A DNA stretch of 64,000 nt. Origin: Microscillaceae bacterium (lineage in GTDB: Bacteria > Bacteroidota > Bacteroidia > Cytophagales > Microscillaceae). The stretch covers positions 1 through 64,000 of the forward strand of contig JAAUUB010000002.1 of assembly GCA_012031215.1 (NCBI GenBank), in the 5' to 3' direction. Shown one piece after another: positions 18,082 to 28,508 of this stretch. How positions within the stretch are numbered: the stretch's first letter is position 1; every line of letters starts with the position of its first letter. Made by a program: the position numbers and the translations under genes. Below the pieces are notes generated by a model, which was not told where the DNA came from, searched no databases, and worked only from the letters and a program-made list of their open reading frames with translations.

Positions 18082-19483
18082 ATGCCCAGCCTGAACGAAA
18101 CCCAAAAAATACATCACCTCTACGGACGCGCCGCCTGGGGCCTCACCTGGGCACAATGGCAGGATTTCCAAAAGCAAAGCCCGGAAAAAGCCCTCAATGA
18201 CCTGCTGAAGCCCGCCAAGGCTTCACTCCTCCCCCTCAAAGTGGTGGAAGGGGAGCCGCCCAGCCTGGTTGAGCTACGCGACATGAGCAAGCCCGAAAGG
18301 CAGGAAATGCTAAAAAACTCCCGGAAACAGGTGGTGATGCTCAACCTGGCCTGGCTCAAAGAGATTAGCCAGAGCCCCCACCCCCTGCGAGAGAAAATGG
18401 CTTTTTTCTGGCACGACCATTTTGCCTGCCAGCCCAAAAACGTCTATCACGCCCAGTCTTATCTCCAGACATTGCGCCAGCACGCGCTGGGGAAATTTGA
18501 GGATTTACTCCTGGCCATAGCCAAAGAACCGGCTATGCTTCAGTTTCTCAACAACCAGCAAAACCGAAAGGCCAGCCCCAATGAAAATTTTGCCCGTGAA
18601 CTCATGGAGCTTTTCACCCTGGGGCGGGGCCATTATACCGAGCAAGACATCAAAGAATCGGCCCGGGCGTTTACGGGCTGGGCCTTTGAGGGAGCCAATT
18701 ATATTTTCCGAAGCCGGGTACACGATTACGGCACGAAGACGTTCATGGGCAAATCAGGCAATTTTGGTGGGGAAGACATCATCCGTATGATTCTGGAAAA
18801 CCGACAAACGGCCACTTATCTGACCGAAAAAATTTACCGTTTTTTTGTACACGAAAGGCCCAATCCGGCCCGCATACAGTCCCTGGCCCAGTCTTTTTAT
18901 GCTTCGGGCTATGATATTGGCCAGCTCCTAAGCAGCATTTTCAATGCCGAATGGTTTTATGCCTCCGAAAATGTGGGGCAGCTCATCAAATCGCCGGTAG
19001 AATATCTGATTGGGTTGCAGAAAAACCTATTTATGCAGTTTGTTTCCCCGGAGGGGCCCATTTTCATTCAGAAGGTGCTGGGGCAAATGCTCTTTAACCC
19101 CCCCAATGTGGCCGGATGGCCCGGTGGACGGGCCTGGATAGACAGTTCCACCCTCTTGTTCCGATTGCGCCTGCCCGAAGTTCTGTATCGCCTGGCCGAA
19201 ATAGAAGTGGAGGTCAAAGACGAAAGCGATGTGGAAAAAATGGATTTTCAGGCCAATCGCCCTCAGCGGATACAGGCCCAGTTTGACCAGGCCCGGATTC
19301 AGCAGGCCTGGGCCAGCCGCCCCGAAAACCTGTATGCCCCCCTGGCCGATTACCTCCTCAACCGCCCCCTGCCCCAATACCAATCGCCTGTTTTGGAGCG
19401 ATTGCGAGGCTTGCCCCCCCAGTGAACAAGCCCTGGCCCTGGCCATCACTTTTTGTGGATTGCCCGAGTACCAGGTGTATTAA
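18082..19483 (+). CDS. DUF1800 family protein (frameshifted near the C-terminus)
   Basis: About 467 residues. Family motifs are clear: HHLYGRAAWGLT near the start, KMAFFWHDHFACQ near residue 112, and NENFARELMELFTLGRGHYT followed by IKESARAFTGW near residue 180. The frame stops at 19425, but restoring one C in the run of seven near 19412-19418 gives LPPSEQALALAITFCGLPEY and a stop at 19483. That end, finishing on a leucine-proline-glutamate-tyrosine motif, is usual for the family. I prefer ATG 18082 to the GTG at 18073. DUF1800 genes are nearly always paired with DUF1501 genes, as here; their function is unproven. Confidence 0.88.
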
Positions 19484-19520
19484 TTCAAAACTCAAAAATC
19501 ATCAAATTACACGGTGCAAT

Positions 19521-20717
19521 ATGAAAAGAAGAGCGTTTTTGAAACAATCGGCCCTTACTACGGCGGGCACGATGCTCATTCCGGGCTTTCTTAAAGCCCT
19601 GGAAAGCAAAAAAGCTAGCCAAAACGGAAAGATACTGGTCATTATACAGTGGTCGGGCGGCAATGACGGCCTCAATACGGTGATTCCTTTTCGCAATGAT
19701 GTCTATTACCGCGAGCGCCCCCGACTGGCAGTCTCTGGCACGGAAGTACTTCCACTCAATGATGAACTGGGCCTCAACCCCGCCTTGCTGGGCCTGAAAA
19801 AGCTCTATGACCAAGGCTTTGTGAGCCTTATCAACAATGTAGGTTATCCCAATCCCGACCGCTCGCATTTTCGGTCAATGGATATTTGGCAGACGGCCAG
19901 CCGCTCCGATGAATACCTCTCTACGGGCTGGCTGGGGCGTTTTCTGGATGCCTCCTGCGCGGGCAATTGCCAAAATGCGCACCTGGCTGTGGAGGTAGAT
20001 GATACCCTCAGCCTGGCTCTCAAAGGCGAAAAAATCAAAGGCCTGGCTCTCAAAGACACCGAAAAGCTGTATCGGGCCACACAATCGCCCGGTTTGAAGT
20101 TTTTGGCCCAACAAGCCCATACCCACCCCGAAGACGATACCCAGCACTATTTGTATAAAACCCTGGCCGAAACGGTTTCTTCGGCGGCCTATGTCTATGA
20201 AAAGGCCAAAACTTACCGCAGCCGCTACACTTACCCCAACCATGCGCTGGGCAGGCAACTCAAAACCATTGCCGAGATGATTAACTCCGGGGTAGATACC
20301 CGGGTGTATTATACCTCCCTGGGCGGCTTTGATACCCACGTCAACCAAAAGCCTCAACAAGACCGCCTGCTGACTGCATATAGCGAAGCCATCGAGGTCT
20401 TTGTGCAGGATTTGCGGGACAATGACCGCCTGAAAGATACCGTGATTATGACTTTTTCAGAATTTGGCCGCCGGGTGGCCCAAAATGCCAGCAATGGCAC
20501 CGACCACGGCACGGCCAACAATGTTTTTTTGATTCACGGGGGCAAAGCCCAGGCCGGTATTTTCAATGAAATGCCTAACCTGAGTGACCTGGACGAGGGC
20601 GACTTGAAATTTACGGTAGATTTTCGCCGGATTTATGCCACCCTTTTGCAAAAACAACTACAGTTTGACCCCGGCAAAATTTTGGGCAGTCATTTTGAAT
20701 TACTCAAATGGGGATAG
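19521..20717 (+). CDS. DUF1501 family protein with Tat-type signal
   Basis: 398 residues from ATG 19521, chosen because it begins with a twin-arginine-like signal, MKRRAFLKQSALTTAGTML. Family motifs are IIQWSGGNDGLNTVIPF near residue 37, SLGGFDTHVNQ near residue 265, and MTFSEFGRRVAQNAS followed by GTDHGTANNVFLIHG near residue 310. The fold resembles the alkaline phosphatase/sulfatase superfamily. It follows the DUF1800 gene by 37 bases and is surely cotranscribed. The product is probably exported; its substrate is unknown. Confidence 0.92.
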   Translation: MKRRAFLKQSALTTAGTMLIPGFLKALESKKASQNGKILVIIQWSGGNDGLNTVIPFRNDVYYRERPRLAVSGTEVLPLNDELGLNPALLGLKKLYDQGFVSLINNVGYPNPDRSHFRSMDIWQTASRSDEYLSTGWLGRFLDASCAGNCQNAHLAVEVDDTLSLALKGEKIKGLALKDTEKLYRATQSPGLKFLAQQAHTHPEDDTQHYLYKTLAETVSSAAYVYEKAKTYRSRYTYPNHALGRQLKTIAEMINSGVDTRVYYTSLGGFDTHVNQKPQQDRLLTAYSEAIEVFVQDLRDNDRLKDTVIMTFSEFGRRVAQNASNGTDHGTANNVFLIHGGKAQAGIFNEMPNLSDLDEGDLKFTVDFRRIYATLLQKQLQFDPGKILGSHFELLKWG

Positions 20718-20748
20718 CCTGGACGCTGTCGGATGCGAGCGGAAAAGG

Positions 20749-22016
20749 CTAGAATACCTGTCCGCTGGCATCCGTCTTAATCAGCCCCAGCACAAGGTTT
20801 TCCTGGAAAAATATCGAGCTGGCCAGCAGGTAGCCTCCGTCTGGGGTGGGGAGCACGCGCAGCCCAAAATCGTCAAATTCCGGGCCTCCATAAGTAACCT
20901 GCCAAACCACTTCGCCCTCGGCATTGGTCTTGACCAGTAAAATATCGGATTGCCCGCTTTCTTCGGTACTGCCTATCAGGATATAACCCCGTCGGGGGTG
21001 GCTGAGAGCGAGCGGCCGGTTTGGTTGCTGCCTGATGGGCCAATGATTCTTTGCCAGACCTCGGTCCCATTGGGGGCTACCTTTACCAGCAGAATATCGG
21101 TAGGGGCGTTTGCATTGCCGGCTGTTTCGGTGGTCGTACCTATGAGCACAAAGCCTTCGGCAGGATTGGCCGCGGCCACTACGTCTTCCCCTTTCTGAGA
21201 TAACTGGTCATTTTCGCCAATGATGAAATCCCATTTAAGATTGCCGTTTAAGTCGGCCCGGAGGTGTCGCATATCCGAAAAGGTCGTATTGCGATTTGAG
21301 GTTCCACACCAGAGAAGGTCGTTGCCGTCTATTTCGCGCAGATTTCCGTTTTGGTCATCCCGGTTAAAAAGACCATAAGAGCGCTCGAAGACAATGTTCC
21401 AGGCCGCCGGGGGGGGCGTATAGGCCAGGCGCAACAGGTGTAAGTCAGTCCGGGGGTCGCCTTCGGTGAGGCCCGTGCGGGTATTGGCCATCAGTAAGAT
21501 ATCTCCATTTTGAGCGACTTGCAAAAAAAAGTCTTCCGACTGGCGCAAAAACGGCTGGCCAAGCACCGCCGAGCGGAGAAGAACCCCATCAGAATTCAGT
21601 TCTACCAGAAGAAATTGGGAAAATTCCTGAAAATCCGGGCGATTGCTGCGGATATTGCCCAACACAAGAATATTTCCATTCGCCAATAGTTTCACATCCC
21701 GCCCATCCTGCGCCAATGTATCCTGGTCAGAGGTGAGGAAAACATCGCTGGCAAATGTTCGTTCCCAGAGGCGGTTGCCATTTTGGTCAGCTTTGGCCAC
21801 ATAAAGGCGGTCATTGGCCGCAAAAGAAGCACTGGTGCCTACAATCACAAAAGCTTGACCATCTGGGGTAGCGGCCAGGCCAAAGGCCTCATTGTCAAGC
21901 GCCCCGCCAAAAAATTTGATAAATTGGCCAGAGGCATCGGGGTTAAGTGTTCCTTCACACTGGGCCAAAAAAAGCAGGGCGGTCAATGCCAAAAAAAGCA
22001 ATCGGAATGAGGACAT
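20749..22016 (-). CDS. Putative lipoprotein with beta-propeller-like repeats (frameshifted)
   Basis: About 422 residues when repaired. The N-terminus is a lipoprotein signal, hydrophobic LLFLALTALLFLA followed by the lipobox cysteine in LAQCEG. The mature part has repeated blades of the form DILLVK, GxxxW, then TPDG(G)Y and LIGTTE, as in SBBP/PQQ-like propellers (examples NAPTDILLVKVAPNGTEVWQ and SDILLVKTNAEGEVVWQ). The frame stops at 20976 within TPDGVIS; adding one G to the run of four near 20990 gives TPDGGYILIGSTEESG and a stop at 20749. Probably attached to the outer membrane or cell surface; no function is known. Confidence 0.8.
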
Positions 22017-22381
22017 AAATTTCCAGGGGTTAAAAATCGTAACGTATCAAAGGACTTTGTTGCTTGAAAAATTAGCTCCCAATGCTATAAAAGGCAAAAA
22101 GCTTGTGAAATTTAGAGAGGGATTTAGAGAAAAACAAACTTTGGCTGGATACAAGTCTTTTTTTCTGCATTTTAATTAGCCCTACAGCCTTTGTTTTCTT
22201 CGGAGAGCCACCTCTTGGCCAGGCTATTTATAGGCTTGGGGCAGCTTACTCAAACCAAATCGGGTCTCTTGGGTTTACTTTGCCATAGGCCAATATCCAG
22301 GCCAAACAGGCACACTGTGCTAATTTGCCGGATAAAATTAATTTGCTCGAGTATCCAGTCTGCTTTTAAAAAAATACAAAT
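22017..22381. other. Intergenic region without a recognised gene
   Basis: 365 bases between the divergently oriented lipoprotein and DUF2237 genes. Short open frames here show no protein-like composition or family motif. It should hold the two promoters, but no full TTG/TAnnTTTG pair stands out; no RNA gene was recognised. Confidence 0.5.
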
Positions 22382-22759
22382 ATGGAGTCATCCGCTTTAA
22401 ATGTGCTGGGAACAGCCCTGCAAACTTGCTCGCTCGATCCACTCACGGGCTTTTATCGGGATGGTTGCTGCCATACGGGGGCCGAAGACCGGGGAACGCA
22501 TGTAGTATGTGCAAAGGTAAGTGCCGAATTTTTGGCTTTTACCCGGAGTCGGGGCAATGATTTGAGCACCCCGATTCCTCATTTTCGTTTTCCGGGCCTT
22601 AAACCGGGCGACTGCTGGTGTTTGTGTGCTTTGCGCTGGCGGGAGGCTTACGAAGCCGGATGTGCCCCGCCCGTGATGTTAGCCGCGACCCATGCCCTTG
22701 CCTTGCAATACATTCCCTTGGAAGCCTTGATGGCCCATGCCCTCTCCGAGACTAACTGA
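22382..22759 (+). CDS. DUF2237 family protein
   Basis: 125 residues. It matches the family throughout: SALNVLGTALQTCSLDPLTG, then GFYRDGCCHTGAEDRGTHVVCA, FLAFTRSRGNDLSTP and PGDCWCLCALRWREAYEAG, ending with an alanine-rich helix. Several conserved cysteines suggest metal or redox chemistry but the role is unknown. Its stop lies 8 bases inside the end of the convergent serine hydrolase gene. Confidence 0.92.
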   Translation: MESSALNVLGTALQTCSLDPLTGFYRDGCCHTGAEDRGTHVVCAKVSAEFLAFTRSRGNDLSTPIPHFRFPGLKPGDCWCLCALRWREAYEAGCAPPVMLAATHALALQYIPLEALMAHALSETN

Positions 22760-23698
22760 ATAATTCCGTGCATATTTCCAGCAATTGCCAGGGTTCGCGG
22801 GCCATATCTACCTGATAAAAACGGCCCATTGTCAAAACAAGCATCTGGCGCTGGGGCAGCAAAAAAGATGCTGCCCACCATAGCCCCAGGTGTAAATCAG
22901 TTCTTCTTTTTCGGGTCCAAAGGCCTGCTGCCACCACATAGCCCCATAGGCTTGCCCCTTTGGCAAAAACACCTGCGGACTTAGGAGCTTTTGTAGCTGA
23001 GCAGGAGGAATAATTTCCTGTCCCTGCCAGTAGCCATTTTGCTGAACCAGCCGGCCTATCTTGAGCAAATCAAGCGGGTACATTTCCAGATCGCCAATGA
23101 TGGCGGAGTCGTGGGGGCTGGTGGGTGCCCAAAAATCAACAATGCCTAGCGGAGAAAAGAGCTTTTCTTTGAACAAGGCAGCGGTTTCTTTTTGCGTGGA
23201 CTGGGTAATGATTTTGGTGAGTAAAATGGGGTGAGCACTGCTGTATTGAAAAACCTGCCCCGGCGGATGTGCCATAGGCCTGGATAAGGCAAACTCAATC
23301 CAATCCTGGCTCTGTGCCATTTGGTTGCTGTGGTTGGCCAGCCATTGGGTATAGGGCACAAGCCCTTCGTTCCAGTCAAAGCCTGCCCGCATCGTAAGGA
23401 GGTCGCGGATGGTGATGCGGTCTTTGCCATTTTGCCAGTTGAGGTGGTGGTACTCCGGAAAATAGTCATAAATCGGCCTATCCTCCTCAGGAAAATCGCC
23501 TTGCCCCTGCAAGATACCGACCAGCAGGGCCAGGAGGCTCTTAGTCGTAGATTGAATTTCGTGGGGGGTGTAGATGCCCGCCGGGCCATAGGCATCGTGC
23601 CCGAATACCAATTGCTGATTTTGCCAAACATACAAAGCCCGCAAAGGACGAAACAGCGGATGCGCCAGGGCTTTTTTCAGTTTTCCATTTTTTGCCAT
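22752..23698 (-). CDS. Serine hydrolase (beta-lactamase / class C-like family, frameshifted)
   Basis: About 315 residues. The SxxK active-site motif is in IQSTTKSLLALLVG near residue 50. ITIRDLLTMRAGFDW near residue 96 and YSSAHPILL near residue 150 follow the usual family order. The frame breaks in a run of six A (plus strand 22861-22866). One added base turns GGQHLFCC into GGQHLFLLPQRQMLVLTMG, the expected end of the family, with a stop at 22752. There is no clear signal peptide, so it may be cytosolic or its start may lie elsewhere. Substrate unknown (esterase, peptidase or amidase). Confidence 0.85.
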
Positions 23699-23824
23699 TC
23701 ACAATTATTCCCTCAATTTATCAATTTTGCGATGTAATTTAAAGCTTTTAGGTTTTGGGTTTGTTACTTTAAAATGCTTAATTTGCTTTATGCCTTTGAT
23801 TGCTCATAAATTAATTTTTTTTCC

Positions 23825-24742
23825 ATGAATCCCAGCCAACTGCCTCATCATTTGCAAAGCATTTTGGCCGTGCGCAAATCTCGGCCCGATTCGGCGCAAG
23901 TCTCCTTGCCTCAAATCAAATCGCTGGCGATAGATTCAGGGGTACTACCCGAGGAGTGGAACCAAATCGTAGGCGATTTGGAAGATTATATTGACCGAGG
24001 CCTTACCTACCTTTCTCAGAAAAACTATCCCGATGCCATTGAAGAATTTGCCGTAGCCGAGGCCATTGACCCTACCCGGGTAGAGGTATTGCTGGGATTG
24101 GCACAGGCGCACGAAGGGCTCTGGTGGAACCAGCGACGCGCCCACCACAAACGCCAGGGCATTTTATACGCCGAGCGGGTACTTACTTTTGAACCTAAAA
24201 GCAAACAAGCGGTGCAAATTGTAACGGAACTCAAAAACGCACCCTTTCGCCCCTGGATTAGCCCCCGGATGCAGTGGCAACTGGCCAAAACCGCTTTTTG
24301 GCTCCTGCTTCTGGGAGGTCTGGGCTGGATGGGGTATCAAAACCGGGCCTTACTGGAAAAATCAATGCAAAAACTATATACCAAAACCCAAAAGCTACCC
24401 GAAAAAGAGAAAAAACGGCTGGAAAATATTTTATTTCAAACGGGCAGTGCCCAGCTCACGCCGCAGTCAAAAGTAGAACTGGACAAATTTGCCGAATATC
24501 TTAAAAACGAAGCGGAGATTCGGGGGGAAATAGGCGGACACACGGACAATTCGGGGATTCCAGGGATGAACCAGCAAATATCGGAACTACGAGCCAAGGC
24601 GGTATATGATTATCTTATTAGCAAAGGAATCGCCTCCGCCCGTCTTCGCTACCGGGGCTATGGCGATAGTCAGCCTGCTTTTCCCAATGATTCGGAACTG
24701 AACCGGGCCAGAAACCGGCGCATTGAATTTAAAGAAGAGTAA
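23825..24742 (+). CDS. OmpA-family protein with TPR-like and single-membrane-segment N-terminus
   Basis: 305 residues. Residues about 55-135 look like TPR-type helices (YIDRGLTYLSQKNYPDAIEEF). One membrane segment lies near 160-178 (AFWLLLLGGLGWMGY). The C-terminal OmpA domain (about 200-305) has LFQTGSAQLTPQSKVEL, GEIGGHTDNSG, LRAKAVYDYLISKGI and RYRGYGDSQP with NRARNRRIEF, the residues that bind peptidoglycan. Likely anchored in the inner membrane with the OmpA domain in the periplasm. The TPR part would then lie in the cytoplasm, an unusual arrangement for an OmpA protein. Confidence 0.88.
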   Translation: MNPSQLPHHLQSILAVRKSRPDSAQVSLPQIKSLAIDSGVLPEEWNQIVGDLEDYIDRGLTYLSQKNYPDAIEEFAVAEAIDPTRVEVLLGLAQAHEGLWWNQRRAHHKRQGILYAERVLTFEPKSKQAVQIVTELKNAPFRPWISPRMQWQLAKTAFWLLLLGGLGWMGYQNRALLEKSMQKLYTKTQKLPEKEKKRLENILFQTGSAQLTPQSKVELDKFAEYLKNEAEIRGEIGGHTDNSGIPGMNQQISELRAKAVYDYLISKGIASARLRYRGYGDSQPAFPNDSELNRARNRRIEFKEE

Positions 24743-24746
24743 TCAC

Positions 24747-25715
24747 TCAGGAGGCCAGGGCCACATACACCAGCCAAAGATTGATAATAATGTAGCTCAG
24801 CAAAATGAACCAAAAAGCGGCCCAATCAGTCAGGGCCGCCGCTTTTTTGCGCCCCCGCAGACTCAGGCTAAGGGCTATAATGGAGGTAATCAGCGAAAGG
24901 AAAATGAACAGAAAAGTAAAAGTATGCACCTTGTCCACCAGGGTGAAGGTCGTGGTTTCGGGAAGGATAGAATCCACGATGTATTTGTTACCAACGGCGG
25001 CAAACAAGCTCCCCACTGTCAGCCCAAAACGCGCCTCTACGCTTTCGGGAGACACAAAGAAGATGATAAGCGTAATGGCAAAGGCAATATAGACCCCGGT
25101 AAATAATTTGAGAAATAAGCCAAAAGCCTGGCGGGTAATGCGGATATTGACCCTTAGCCGGGCATAATTGCTTTTGCCTTTCAGGGTCGGGTCGCCGTAG
25201 GTAGTTTCATAAGTAACCACTTCGTTATGAAGCACAAAGTCGCGAATGGCCCAGCCTTCCAATTTTACATTCTTATCTATCTTACTGTTTTGTATATCCG
25301 GCACATAGCGCAAAAGACTGATGTCATAATTGGCTTCCTCAATGATGATTTCTAAGTCTTGCTTATCGAAAGGAAAGTGGCGGATGTCCCATTGTTTTTT
25401 GAGCTTGAGTTTGCCTTTGTGGGTTCCCCAGTTGATTCCGCCTTTTTTTTCATAAAAAGCCAGCGAAAAATCGCCTTCTTTGAGGTTGACCACTTCCATG
25501 GTTTCCAATGGGGTGAGGGAGTCGTTTTGGTAGTTGAACCAGACCCAGAGGTCGGCATTATAGGCATTTTCGGCCAGGTTAAAATCGTACAAAGAAGTGA
25601 TGTACACCCCTACTTTGACGGTGTCGGGGGCTTGGGCCAGGACCGGAAAAGCCCACCCCCACCCGAGGGCTAAACCCCACAAACATTTAGATACATCACC
25701 GGACTTCATACGCAC
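24747..25715 (-). CDS. Pentameric ligand-gated ion channel homologue (bacterial Cys-loop-like receptor)
   Basis: 322 residues. A signal peptide (about 1-28, ending VLAQA) precedes a beta-rich extracellular domain. This contains NADLWVWFNYQ near residue 53 and WDIRHFPFDKQDLEI at 109-123, matching the conserved FPFD-Q motif of the Cys-loop region but without the cysteines, as in bacterial members. Four hydrophobic segments follow at about 199-222, 227-247, 258-286 and 297-320. The M2-like segment reads ARFGLTVGSLFAAVGNKYI. This is the layout of GLIC/ELIC-type channels. It converges on the OmpA gene with only four bases between stops. Ligand and ion selectivity cannot be read from sequence. Weaker alternative: a membrane protein with a similar fold. 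Confidence 0.7.
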   Translation of the reverse strand: MRMKSGDVSKCLWGLALGWGWAFPVLAQAPDTVKVGVYITSLYDFNLAENAYNADLWVWFNYQNDSLTPLETMEVVNLKEGDFSLAFYEKKGGINWGTHKGKLKLKKQWDIRHFPFDKQDLEIIIEEANYDISLLRYVPDIQNSKIDKNVKLEGWAIRDFVLHNEVVTYETTYGDPTLKGKSNYARLRVNIRITRQAFGLFLKLFTGVYIAFAITLIIFFVSPESVEARFGLTVGSLFAAVGNKYIVDSILPETTTFTLVDKVHTFTFLFIFLSLITSIIALSLSLRGRKKAAALTDWAAFWFILLSYIIINLWLVYVALAS

Positions 25716-25792
25716 TTTTTTGGTCTTAAAAGGCCAATATTAAGCACAAGAAGTCGCAACAAAAAGCCCCGCTTATCCTCCCGGGCCTGGGC

Positions 25793-28335
25793 TTATAACT
25801 GCAAACGGGCCGAGAAAAAGACCCCAAACTTGCGGGTATCCGGGGTATCGCGGTAGGTCAGCCGGTGCATAAATGTTACCCGGAAAAACCGGAAAATATT
25901 GCTAATGCCATAGCCCAGCTCTATGTAGGGGATTTCGCCAAAGCCCTGGGGCCGGGTAATGGCAAAGCCTTCGGCATCCAACACCGGGATAATTTCCTGA
26001 TTGCGCACATTTAGCCCGCCATAGACCATATTGGTGGCCACAAAAGTGCGCCATTTCCATTTTCGCAGCAGAGGAATTCGGTTGGCAATCAGGCCTTCAA
26101 AATTATGTTCAAAATTGAGGGAAATCTGCTGGTCTGAAACAAACTCGAGAAAATTCATCAGGTTGAAACCATAAAAATTGTAGAAATAACCGCGATTACC
26201 CGGATGAATTTCCAGCAGCGGATAAGGCAATATGGAGGGGGTGTAAGTGGCCGATAAGAAATAATAGGCACTGCCCAGCAAGCCCATCCGCAGGCGTTGC
26301 TCGAGCGATATGCCAAACTTATGGTATTCAAAATCACTGCCCAGCAGGTCTTTGAGCCCCAGCGAATAGCGCAGGGTAACGATAGGAAGCTTGCGGGTGC
26401 CGAGGCTGTTGCGGTAGTTGCCATTGTAAAAAAATTGTTCACCTTTCGAGAGGCGGGTTTCAAAGATAATCTCGGAGGTGGCAAAATTGCGTAAAATCTG
26501 GCTTTCGGGCTGGCCCAGATTGCGGATGTAGGCAAAATGATTGCCAATGGGTTGAAAATTGAGGTTGCGAAACTGCACTGTTTGGGTAAATCCCTTGAAC
26601 AAATCTGTCTGGATATAGAAATTACTTTCCTGCCGGTAAAAGGGGCTACGGTCATCCACATTGAAATACCGCAAAGAGGCCTGAAAAGCCTCAAATACCC
26701 GCAGGCCGTCCGGGTTAGCGGCCATCTGCACCAAATCATCGGAGCGCTCGGCCACAATCTCAGTCCATCGTTTGCGGGAGGGGATATAGCGCAGCCGGGC
26801 CCCATATTTGAAGCGGCTGTCGCGGAGGCCATAACCCAAAAAGCCCTTAAACTCGAGTTTGGTGCTAAACTGGGTATTGGTGCGGATGCCCAGGCGGAAA
26901 TACTGACTTTCTACATTGTTAAAGGCATACGTCTGATAAATATTGCCAAAATCAATGGGGCCCGCCGTGATATAGTTATTGGTCAGGATACGAACAATGC
27001 CCGAATATGTCTTCACGATAGGCACTTGTTTGATGGTATCTATCAAGGCGTAGGTCCTGAGCTCGGCAAGCGTAAGGGAATCGTGGCGGTGCAAAGCCCA
27101 AAAATCCTTACTGGCCAGGGCAGCATCCGGGGCTACTCGGACCGCTTCCCGATAAAAATCAATCGGATAGGGTTTATTGATGATTGCGTCTCGATTCGAG
27201 ACATAAAATTTGGCCAGCAGGCCCGCCGATTTTTCTGTGATTTCGGAAACATCAACCAAGATGCGGCTTTTAGACGGAATCCAGGGGCCAGCCTCGGAAG
27301 GTTCCAGTTCCTGTTGGATTTTGATTTTCTCAATAAAATTGATGTTGGCGGCCCGGCCAATCTTGACATCGATTTGCTTTAAGGCAAATTCTTTTTTGGT
27401 AATCCAAATCACGCCTTCAAAAGCCAAGTCTTGGGGGCGTTTTGGGTAAATTTCTATCTTGTAGCAGGCGTGCTCGCCCAGCATCAGGCTATCCACTAGG
27501 TAATATTCGTAATAAAATTTCCAGCTATTGGACAAAGGCGAGACAAAATCCTTTTCCAGAATCTTCATCCAGTCATTATAAAAATTGTATTGCTGGAAGG
27601 TGCTGCCCAAAATCTGGTTGATGGGCGAATCGTCCCCCAACCCTACCCCGTCAATCTTGGTTTTAATCACCTGTTCTGATTTTCGCTCCGGGTTATTGCG
27701 GTAATAAAACCGAGAGATGGTTTCGGCCAGAAAAAGCGGAATCAGAGGGCGGCCATCCTCTCCCGTTAGCCCGCCTACACTGTCTATGGCTTGTTGCACT
27801 TTTTGGATGATTTTGCGCTGTCCGAAACGCTCCGAAATATTATCTACATCCAATTCTATTTTTACATAGCTTTCGTATTCGTAAGCCTCCAATTGCCGTA
27901 CATCATTTTGTTTTTTATTACGGATGACCTCGCGCATAATCGGATAAGCCGGGTCTTCGCCCGCCACCACCACAATTTCTTCCAGCTTTTTACTTTCCCC
28001 AAAAGCTGAAAATTCAAGGTAATGAGGCCATTGACCGCCTCTGCCGCATTGACGGCCTTCATCCTTTTAAAATAACCGATATACGACACCACAATAGAAT
28101 CGCCCGCGGCCACATTTTGCAGCGTGTAATACCCATCAAAGTCGGTAGTAGTGCCCGCTTGGGGGTTGCTTTTCGGGTACACATTCCCAAAAGGAATGGC
28201 TTCTCCGGTTTCTCCATCTATCACTTTGCCCGAAACGCTGAATTTTTGGGCAGATAAGGAAAAAGATAAGTTTATAAAACAGAGCAAAAGCCAAATAAAA
28301 TGGCCGGAAGCAGGTAAAATGAAATTATTTTTCAA
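25793..28335 (-). CDS. DUF5686 outer-membrane protein with carboxypeptidase-regulatory-like domain (frameshifted)
   Basis: About 847 residues when repaired. A signal peptide (LLLCFINLSFSLSAQ) precedes a CarboxypepD_reg-like domain, FSVSGKVIDGETGEAIPFGN to TTTDFDGYYTLQNV and VVSYIGYF. The frame breaks at the G4/C4 run at 27997-28000; one more G gives LLGESKKLEEIVVVAGEDPA, the expected junction. The DUF5686 part follows, with a periplasmic segment (ITKKEFALKQIDVKIG) and a C-terminal beta barrel of many aromatic-ended strands, finishing in FGVFFSARLQL with a terminal hydrophobic residue. Outer-membrane localisation is inferred; substrate unknown. Confidence 0.87.
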
Positions 28336-28508
28336 GGGTATGGTAATTTGGTAAGCATCTTTTTATCAGCCAAATATACACAAAAATTCCCGCTCAGGGC
28401 TAGTCAAACAGGCCAAAAACCACCAAAAAACTCTGATTTGAAAGGTGAATGGCACTATACTAAGAATAATCTTTGGATAAGGGGCAAAGGCCTCTCAAAA
28501 GGGGCGAT

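Noticed and set aside
22191-22400. Short plus-strand open frame in the intergenic gap
   Set aside because: No family motif or coding-like composition, and it overlaps the start of the DUF2237 gene in another frame.
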